In this document: piece after piece, positions 58,869 to 64,000 of the stretch
How positions within the stretch are numbered: position 1 is the first letter of the stretch
Layout: every line of letters starts with the position of its first letter
Assembly (NCBI RefSeq): GCF_018130165.1
Contig: NZ_JAFCLZ010000013.1
Span: forward strand, 124,001-188,000
Direction: 5' to 3'
DNA: 64,000 nt
From: Bradyrhizobium sp. JYMT SZCCT0180
GTDB taxonomy: Bacteria > Pseudomonadota > Alphaproteobacteria > Rhizobiales > Xanthobacteraceae
Program-made: the position numbers and the translations under genes
The notes under the pieces: model-generated
Seen by the model: the letters and a program-made list of their open reading frames with translations, nothing else
The model's database searches: none
Told to the model about the DNA's origin: nothing

Positions 58869-60665
58869 ATGCGACGTTTTAGAGGAAGGAACGGCCCATT
58901 GACCAAGGAGAGCTTTCTGACGATGACCAGCGCGGCTGCGCTGATCGCAGCTTCCGTGACGATCGCCGCACCTGCCCGTGCGGACGATGCGGTCAATCAG
59001 CGCTGGATCGACAGCGAATTCCAGCCCTCGACGCTGTCGAAGGCCGACCAGCTGAAGGAACTGCAGTGGTTCGAAAAGGCCGCCCAGCCCTTCAAGGGGA
59101 TGGAAATCAACGTGGTGTCGGAAACCATCACCACGCATGAATATGAATCCAAGACTCTGGCGAAGGCTTTCACCGAGATCACCGGCATCAAGCTCAAGCA
59201 CGACTTGATCCAGGAAGGCGACGTGGTCGAAAAGCTGCAGACCCAGATGCAGTCCGGCAAGAACGTCTATGACGGCTGGATCAACGACTCCGATTTGATC
59301 GGCACCCACTTCCGCTACAACCAGACGGTCGTGCTGTCGGACTACATGACCGGCGAAGGCAAGGACGTCACCAATCCCAATCTCGACGTCAACGACTTCA
59401 TCGGCAAGTCCTTCACGACGGGCCCCGACGGCAAGCTCTATCAGCTGCCCGTCCAGCAGTTCGCGAACCTCTATTGGTTCCGTTACGACTGGTTCTCCAA
59501 TCCGGACTACAAGGCCAAGTTCAAGGCCAAATATGGCTACGATCTCGGTGTTCCCGTGAACTGGTCGGCCTATGAAGACATCGCCGAGTTCTTCACCAAC
59601 GACATCAAGGAGATCAACGGCACCAAGGTCTATGGTCACATGGACTACGGCAAGAAGGATCCCTCGCTCGGCTGGCGGTTCACCGATGCCTGGCTGTCGA
59701 TGGCCGGCAACGGCGACAAGGGCATCCCGAACGGCAAGCCGGTCGACGAATGGGGCATCCGCATGGAAGGCTGCCGTCCGGTGGGTTCATCCGTCGAGCG
59801 CGGCGGTGACACCAACGGTCCGGCGGCGGTCTATTCGATCGCCAAATATCTCGACTGGATGAAGAAGTATGCCCCGCCGCAGGCGCAAGGCATGACCTTC
59901 GGCGAAGCCGGACCGGTACCGGCGCAAGGCAACATCGCCCAGCAGATCTTCTGGTACACCGCCTTCACCGCCGACATGGTGAAGCCCGGTATTGCGGTCG
60001 TGAACGCCGACGGTTCGCCGAAGTGGCGTATGGCGCCGTCGCCGCACGGCTCGTACTGGAAGGAAGGCATGAAGCTCGGCTACCAGGACGCCGGTTCGGC
60101 GACGCTCCTGAAGTCGACCCCGGCGGACCGCCGCAAGGCGGCCTGGCTCTATCTGCAGTTCATCACTTCCAAGACGGTGAGCCTGAAGAAGAGCCATGTC
60201 GGTCTCACGTTCATTCGTGAATCCGACATCTGGGACAAGTCGTTCACCGAGCGTGCGCCGAAGCTCGGCGGCCTGATCGAGTTCTACCGCTCGCCCGCGC
60301 GCGTGCAGTGGACCCCGACCGGCAACAACGTGCCTGACTATCCGAAGCTCGCGCAATTGTGGTGGCAGAACATCGGCGATGCGTCGTCCGGTGCGAAGAC
60401 GCCGCAAGCCGCGATGGACGCCCTGGCGGCAGCCCAGGACTCCGTGCTCGAGCGTCTGGAGAAATCCAACGTGCAGGGCGCCTGCGGACCGAAGCTGAAC
60501 AAGAAGGAGACCGCGGAGTTCTGGTTCGCCAAGTCGGAGAAGGACGGCAACGTCGCTCCGCAGCGCAAGCTGGCGAACGAGAAGCCGAAGGGCGAAACCG
60601 TCGACTACGACACACTGGTGAAGTCGTGGCCGGCAACGCCGCCGAAGCGGGCGGAAGCGAAGTAA
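58869..60665 (+). CDS. glpV: Glycerol ABC importer binding protein GlpV
   Basis: A 598-residue exported protein, larger than most sugar-binding proteins. The signal peptide runs through SFLTMTSAAALIAASVTIAA and ends at ARADD. The mature part has the type-B extracellular binding-protein fold (KLKHDLIQEGDVVEKLQTQM, LYQLPVQQFANLYWFRYDWF, DRRKAAWLYLQFITSKTVSL). Its distinctive ~130-residue C-terminal part, with SSGAKTPQAAMDALAAAQDS and a closing TLVKSWPATPPKRAE, fits the glycerol-binding GlpV type. CGGAGG before ATG 58869 sets the start. It delivers glycerol to GlpP/GlpQ; a terminator follows. Confidence 0.94.
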   Translation: MRRFRGRNGPLTKESFLTMTSAAALIAASVTIAAPARADDAVNQRWIDSEFQPSTLSKADQLKELQWFEKAAQPFKGMEINVVSETITTHEYESKTLAKAFTEITGIKLKHDLIQEGDVVEKLQTQMQSGKNVYDGWINDSDLIGTHFRYNQTVVLSDYMTGEGKDVTNPNLDVNDFIGKSFTTGPDGKLYQLPVQQFANLYWFRYDWFSNPDYKAKFKAKYGYDLGVPVNWSAYEDIAEFFTNDIKEINGTKVYGHMDYGKKDPSLGWRFTDAWLSMAGNGDKGIPNGKPVDEWGIRMEGCRPVGSSVERGGDTNGPAAVYSIAKYLDWMKKYAPPQAQGMTFGEAGPVPAQGNIAQQIFWYTAFTADMVKPGIAVVNADGSPKWRMAPSPHGSYWKEGMKLGYQDAGSATLLKSTPADRRKAAWLYLQFITSKTVSLKKSHVGLTFIRESDIWDKSFTERAPKLGGLIEFYRSPARVQWTPTGNNVPDYPKLAQLWWQNIGDASSGAKTPQAAMDALAAAQDSVLERLEKSNVQGACGPKLNKKETAEFWFAKSEKDGNVAPQRKLANEKPKGETVDYDTLVKSWPATPPKRAEAK

Positions 60666-60694
60666 ACTTCGCCATTGTGAGTGATGCAAAAACT

Positions 60695-60724
60695 AAAGGC
60701 CGGGAGCGATCCCGGCCTTTTTTC
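60695..60724 (+). terminator. Terminator of the glp operon
   Basis: AAAGGCCGGGA and TCCCGGCCTTT pair around GCGA, followed by more T residues. Confidence 0.92.
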
Positions 60725-60735
60725 TTTGCTCCGTT

Positions 60736-60835
60736 GTCATCGTCCGCGAAGGCGGACGATCCAGTACGCCGCGGCTCCTCGGCTCAATCGCCAACGCCTG
60801 CGATTACTGGATGCCCCGCCTTCGCGGGGCATGAC
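60736..60835. repeat. Palindromic dispersed repeat (CGCGAAGGCGGACGAT type)
   Basis: Starts GTCATCGTCCGCGAAGGCGG and ends in the partly inverse CCGCCTTCGCGGGGCATGAC, with CCAGTACGCCGCGG inside. The left half recurs, inverted, at 41306-41347 (CCGCGGCGTACTGGGTC...). Confidence 0.75.
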
Positions 60836-60849
60836 ACTCCATTGCGTTC

Positions 60850-61950
60850 CTACTCCGCCGCCTGCTTCGCGCCGAGCGTCGGATAGTCCGTATAGCCCTT
60901 GGCGCCGCCGCCATAGAACGTCGCCTTGTCGAACGCGTTCAGCGGTGCACCCTTCTTCAGCCGCTCGACCAGGTCGGGGTTGGAGATGAACGGTTTTCCA
61001 AATGCGATCAGGTCGGCCGCGTTGGCATCGAGTTGCTTTGTCGCCAGATCGAAATCGTAGCCGTTGTTGGCGACGTAGGCCTGCTTGAAGCGCTTGCGTA
61101 AGCTACCGTAGTCGAACGGCGCGACGTCGCGCGGGCCGCCGGTTGCGCCCTCGACGACGTGGATGTAGGTCAGCTTCAGCGCGTTGAGCCCGTCGACGAT
61201 GTAATCGTACAGCGGCTGCGGATTGCTGTCGGATACATCATTGGCCGGCGTCACCGGCGAGATGCGGATGCCGGTACGCTCAGCGCCTGCGACCGCGGCC
61301 ACGGCCTTGGAGATTTCAAGCATCAGCCGCGCGCGGTTCTCGATTCCGCCGCCATAGGCATCGGTGCGCTTGTTGGTGCCGTCCTTGGCGAATTGCTCAA
61401 GCAGATAGCCGTTGGCGCCGTGGATTTCGATGCCGTCGAAACCGGCGGCGAGCGCATTCTCGGTGCCGCGCTTGAAGTCTTCGATGATCCCTGGAATTTC
61501 CGACAGCTCGAGCTCGCGCGGTTCGGAGATGTCGGCGAAGGTGCCGTTGACAAAGGTCTTGCCCTTGGCGCGGATCGCTGATGGCGCCACCGGCTTGCCG
61601 CCGCCGGGCTGCAATGAATCATGCGAGATGCGGCCGACATGCCAGATCTGGATGAAGATGCGTCCGCCGTTTTCATGCACGCGGTCGGTGACCTTGCGCC
61701 AGCCCGCGACCTGCTCCTTGGAATAGATGCCGGGCGTGTCCTGATAACCCTGGCCCTGCTGCGAGATCTGGCTGGCCTCGGTGATCAGCAATCCCGCGGA
61801 AGCGCGCTGGCCGTAATAGTCGATGGCAAGCTCGCTCGGCACAAAGCTGCCAGGCACCGCGCGGTTGCGGGTCAGCGGCGCCATGACGAGGCGGTTCGGC
61901 AGCGTGATTCCACCAAGCTTGTAGGGCTCGAATAGTTTGGTCTGGCTCAT
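60850..61950 (-). CDS. Old-yellow-enzyme-type alkene reductase
   Basis: A 366-residue FMN enzyme with a TIM-barrel fold. LGGITLPNRLVMAPLTRNRA, ITEASQISQQGQGYQDTPGI, FIQIWHVGRISHDSLQPGGG, GFDGIEIHGANGYLLEQFAK (with the catalytic HxxN pair), TNKRTDAYGGGIENRARLML and LIAFGKPFISNPDLVERL are all OYE blocks. It reduces activated C=C bonds such as enones or maleimides with NAD(P)H (NemA-like). The next gene on the same strand, an SDR, lies 98 bases upstream. Confidence 0.94.
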   Translation of the reverse strand: MSQTKLFEPYKLGGITLPNRLVMAPLTRNRAVPGSFVPSELAIDYYGQRASAGLLITEASQISQQGQGYQDTPGIYSKEQVAGWRKVTDRVHENGGRIFIQIWHVGRISHDSLQPGGGKPVAPSAIRAKGKTFVNGTFADISEPRELELSEIPGIIEDFKRGTENALAAGFDGIEIHGANGYLLEQFAKDGTNKRTDAYGGGIENRARLMLEISKAVAAVAGAERTGIRISPVTPANDVSDSNPQPLYDYIVDGLNALKLTYIHVVEGATGGPRDVAPFDYGSLRKRFKQAYVANNGYDFDLATKQLDANAADLIAFGKPFISNPDLVERLKKGAPLNAFDKATFYGGGAKGYTDYPTLGAKQAAE

Positions 61951-62048
61951 GAAGGGATTTCCGATGGATGGATGATAGGGAAGAGTTGGGCATTACGGCG
62001 GATTGCGCAATGCCCAAAGGTACTCGGAAGCCATTCGGTTGCTGCGGG

Positions 62049-62909
62049 CTAGGCCCGCACAATTCCGGCCATGTGGCCGGCGTCGAGGAACAGGGTGTGG
62101 GCGTTGACGTAGGATGATTCATTCGAAATCAGGAACAGCGCAGCATAGGCGACCTCCCAGCCGGTGCCCTGGCGGCCGAACGGCACCGTCAGCGCGCGGT
62201 CGGCGCGCCTGCGGCTGGCATCGCGGCCCATCGGGGAATCGATGAAGCCCGGCGCGATCACATTGCAGCGAATGCCCTTTTCCTCGCCGGCCCGCGCGAT
62301 GGCGCGGCCGAGCGCGATCTGGGCGGCCTTGGAGGATTCATAGGCCGGGTTGCGGCCATTGGCGCGCTGGCTCGCCATCGACGAGGTCAGCGTGATCGCG
62401 CCGCCGGGCGACATCATTTCGAGTGCCGCTTGCGCGAACAGCATGTGGCTGCGCACGTTGACGGCGTAATCCTTGTCCCAGGCTTCCGCCGTCATCTTCG
62501 GCAGCGACAGCCCGCAGGAAATGCCGACGTTCAGCGCGAGACCATCGAGGCCGCCGAGTTGTTTGGCGCAGCGCGCGATCGCAGGGCCAATCGCTGATGC
62601 GTCGGAGACGTCGACCACGTCGGTGAAGGCCTTGCCACCTTCGCTGGTGATCTGCTTGACCGTATCGTCGGCGGCTTCCTTGTTGATGTCGATGCAGGCC
62701 ACATGCGCGCCCTCGCGCGCGAAGAGTACCGACATCGCGCGGCCATTACCGATCGGCGGTTCCTCGTCGACGATGTTGCGCTGGCCGGCCCCGACCACGA
62801 TGATGCGGCGCCCTTCCAGCCGGCCGCGACCTTTCGCGAGCCCGAGCGTCTCCGCGTGAAGCGAAGCGGCGGGATCGAGTTGCTTTGGTGCTTGCGTGGT
62901 GGTGGACAT
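62049..62909 (-). CDS. SDR-family oxidoreductase
   Basis: A 286-residue short-chain dehydrogenase. The cofactor loop is an unusual long form: RIIVVGAGQRNIVDEEPPIG followed by NGRAMSVLFAREGAHVACID, so the TGxxxGxG is stretched by an insert. NVGIS, TSSMAS and the catalytic YESSK (AYESSKAAQIALGRAIARAG) are present, as is the APGFIDSPMG end motif. An N-terminal ~30-residue extension precedes the fold. Substrate unknown; it may share a transcript with the alkene reductase. Confidence 0.9.
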   Translation of the reverse strand: MSTTTQAPKQLDPAASLHAETLGLAKGRGRLEGRRIIVVGAGQRNIVDEEPPIGNGRAMSVLFAREGAHVACIDINKEAADDTVKQITSEGGKAFTDVVDVSDASAIGPAIARCAKQLGGLDGLALNVGISCGLSLPKMTAEAWDKDYAVNVRSHMLFAQAALEMMSPGGAITLTSSMASQRANGRNPAYESSKAAQIALGRAIARAGEEKGIRCNVIAPGFIDSPMGRDASRRRADRALTVPFGRQGTGWEVAYAALFLISNESSYVNAHTLFLDAGHMAGIVRA

Positions 62910-62944
62910 CGGCAGTCTCCCTGATTGTTTTTTTATTGTTTATT

Positions 62945-63032
62945 CCGTCATTGCGAGCGCAAGCGAAGCAATCCATGCCGATCCCGTCAAGATAGATGGA
63001 TTGCTTCGTCGCTTCGCTCCTCGCAATGACGG
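62945..63032. repeat. Inverted repeat CCGTCATTGCGAGCG type
   Basis: CCGTCATTGCGAGCGCAAGC...AATCCA and TGGATTGCTTCG...GCTCCTCGCAATGACGG are imperfect reverse complements over about 30 bp around a 21-base centre. Confidence 0.8.
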
Positions 63033-63044
63033 GGAGATAACTAA

Positions 63045-63178
63045 CCCCTCATCCTGAGGAGCGGCCGCTTGGCCGCGTCTCGAAGGATGTAGGCCCGTCT
63101 GTGGCCTCATGGTTCGCCCGGCGATGCGAAGCATCGTCCGGAGACGGCGCTGCGCGCCTCCTCACCATGAGGTGAGGC
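63045..63178. repeat. CCTCATCCTGAGGAG repeat, copy 1
   Basis: CCCTCATCCTGAGGAGCGGC ... GCCGCGTCTCGAAGGATGTA ... GTGGCCTCATGGTTCG ... CTCCTCACCATGAGG. The outer ends are inverted. This copy has an extra ~25 bases with CGATGCGAAGCATCG. It lies just after the stop of the DUF1993 gene. Confidence 0.85.
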
Positions 63179-63179
63179 A

Positions 63180-63683
63180 TCAATTCGCGCCCATGTAATC
63201 GCGCTTGCCGACCTCGACGCCATTATGGCGCAGGATGCCGTGGGCGATGGCGGCATGGAAATAGAATTGGGGGAGAGAGAAGTTCGAGATGAACTGCTGG
63301 CCCTTCAGCGTCATGGTCTTGTCCGGCCCCATCGGAAAGGTGACGTCTTTGGTGTCGGCGCCCTCGAACTGCTCTGATTTGAACGACTTGACGTAGTCGA
63401 TGGTTTTCGCGAGCCGCTGGCGCAATTCCTCAAAGGTCTTTTCGGTATCGGGTGTCGACGGCACTTCGCTGTGGGTGACGCGGGCACAGCCCCTGACCGC
63501 AAAATCGGTGGCGAGCTGGATCTGCTTCGAGAGCGGCAGCATGTCCGGATAGAGGCGCGAACCTAACAGCACCTCGGGCTGGATCTTCTTTGCCTCGCAA
63601 TGCGCTTCTGCCTTGGTGAGCAAGCCGGAGAGGCTACCTAGAATTTGCAGATAGGCCGGAACGGTGGCGTCGTAAAAGGACAT
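63180..63683 (-). CDS. DUF1993 family protein
   Basis: A 167-residue soluble helical protein. MSFYDATVPAYLQILGSLSG, SRLYPDMLPLSKQIQLATDF and FYFHAAIAHGILRHNGVEVG plus KRDYMG are DUF1993 blocks; the fold is related to DinB-like four-helix bundles. The function is unknown. It is bracketed by two copies of the same dispersed repeat. Confidence 0.9.
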   Translation of the reverse strand: MSFYDATVPAYLQILGSLSGLLTKAEAHCEAKKIQPEVLLGSRLYPDMLPLSKQIQLATDFAVRGCARVTHSEVPSTPDTEKTFEELRQRLAKTIDYVKSFKSEQFEGADTKDVTFPMGPDKTMTLKGQQFISNFSLPQFYFHAAIAHGILRHNGVEVGKRDYMGAN

Positions 63684-63823
63684 GTGATGCTCTTTTCGTG
63701 TTGTGGAATTTTATGGCATGCAGAGACTGCGTGCTGCAGGTGGGGCGGGGGAGAGGAGATTGCAACGCCGGGAAGGGGTGCGATGTAGTCAAATATTTTC
63801 TGATCGCTGCCTGTACATCTCTG

Positions 63824-63932
63824 TGCCCCTCATCCTGAGGAGCGGCCCCTTGGCCGCGTCTCGAAGGATGCAGGCCCGCCTGTGGCCTCATGGTTCGAGA
63901 CGCGCGAAGACGCGCTCCTCACCATGAGGGGT
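63824..63932. repeat. CCTCATCCTGAGGAG repeat, copy 2
   Basis: Same element as 63045-63178 and in the same orientation on the plus strand, without the extra insert: CCTCATCCTGAGGAGCGGCC ... GAGACGCGCGAAGACGCGCT ... CACCATGAGG. The gap 63684-63823 before it holds no other recognisable feature beyond the DUF1993 promoter. Confidence 0.85.
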
Positions 63933-63937
63933 TCGCA

Positions 63938-64000
63938 TCACCGTCCCTGCGGCATCACCGCGGCCGCCGGCTCGGCGCGCGTGCCGCGCATCCGCGCCAA
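63938..64000 (-). CDS. C-terminal end of a gene beyond the window
   Basis: The minus strand reads from the window edge LARMRGTRAEPAAAVMPQGR to a TGA at 63940-63938. Ala/Arg-rich C-terminal tail, codon use fits. The gene cannot be identified from 20 residues. Confidence 0.45.
   Translation of the reverse strand: MARMRGTRAEPAAAVMPQGR

Overview
The window looks like chromosomal DNA of Bradyrhizobium or a very close relative (Nitrobacteraceae, Alphaproteobacteria). This rests on the high GC content, a complete rhizobial-type glycerol ABC operon (glpR ... glpD-S-T-P-Q-U-V), promoters of the EcfG general-stress type (GGAAC-N16-CGTT), a SemiSWEET sugar transporter, orphan ABC solute-binding proteins, and several dispersed palindromic intergenic repeats typical of this group. 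I could not run any search, so family names come from motifs I can read in the translations.

Layout. 0-2 kb: end of a Tad/Flp pilus locus on the minus strand (TadG-like, partial; TadE-like), with a divergent LysR regulator. 3.3-4.8 kb: very small genes (a 47-aa zinc ribbon, a 73-aa acidic protein, a 44-aa membrane peptide, an Arg-rich secreted protein) and slyX/trhO. 5.7-8.6 kb: gamma-glutamyltransferase and an FAD oxidoreductase. 8.6-15 kb: a stress island with two tiny membrane peptides, SemiSWEET, a DUF892 ferritin-like protein, two low-affinity iron permease-like proteins, a large-subunit catalase (KatE), an FKBP isomerase and CsbD; several of these have EcfG-like promoters. 15-24.6 kb: cupin, VOC and GST proteins, an outer-membrane barrel/FecR pair, a GT39 mannosyltransferase-like protein, OmpA, a YcaQ-like glycosylase and an MFS carrier. 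24.8-29.8 kb: an RND efflux operon closed by its own TetR regulator, with a near-ideal palindromic operator over the promoter.

31.5-37.8 kb carries four paralogous orphan ABC substrate-binding proteins, mixed with copies of a ~100-145 bp intergenic repeat. 38-41.5 kb is a gene-poor stretch of small ORFs, remnants, a cold-shock gene and long hairpin-rich repeats. 41.5-47.6 kb is a tight fatty-acid beta-oxidation operon (acyl-CoA dehydrogenase, thiolase, FadJ-like bifunctional enzyme, thioesterase). 49.9-60.7 kb is the glycerol locus: the DeoR-type repressor glpR, then an inserted RidA / CGNR regulator / DMT exporter block, then glpDSTPQUV with overlapping genes. The two ATPases of this importer have complementary motif losses: GlpS lacks the H-loop histidine and GlpT lacks the LSGGQ signature. 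This predicts one working and one dead ATP site. 60.8-64 kb: an OYE-type alkene reductase, an SDR, a DUF1993 protein between two copies of one repeat, and the last 20 codons of another gene.

No rRNA, tRNA, CRISPR array, integrase or intact IS element was seen.
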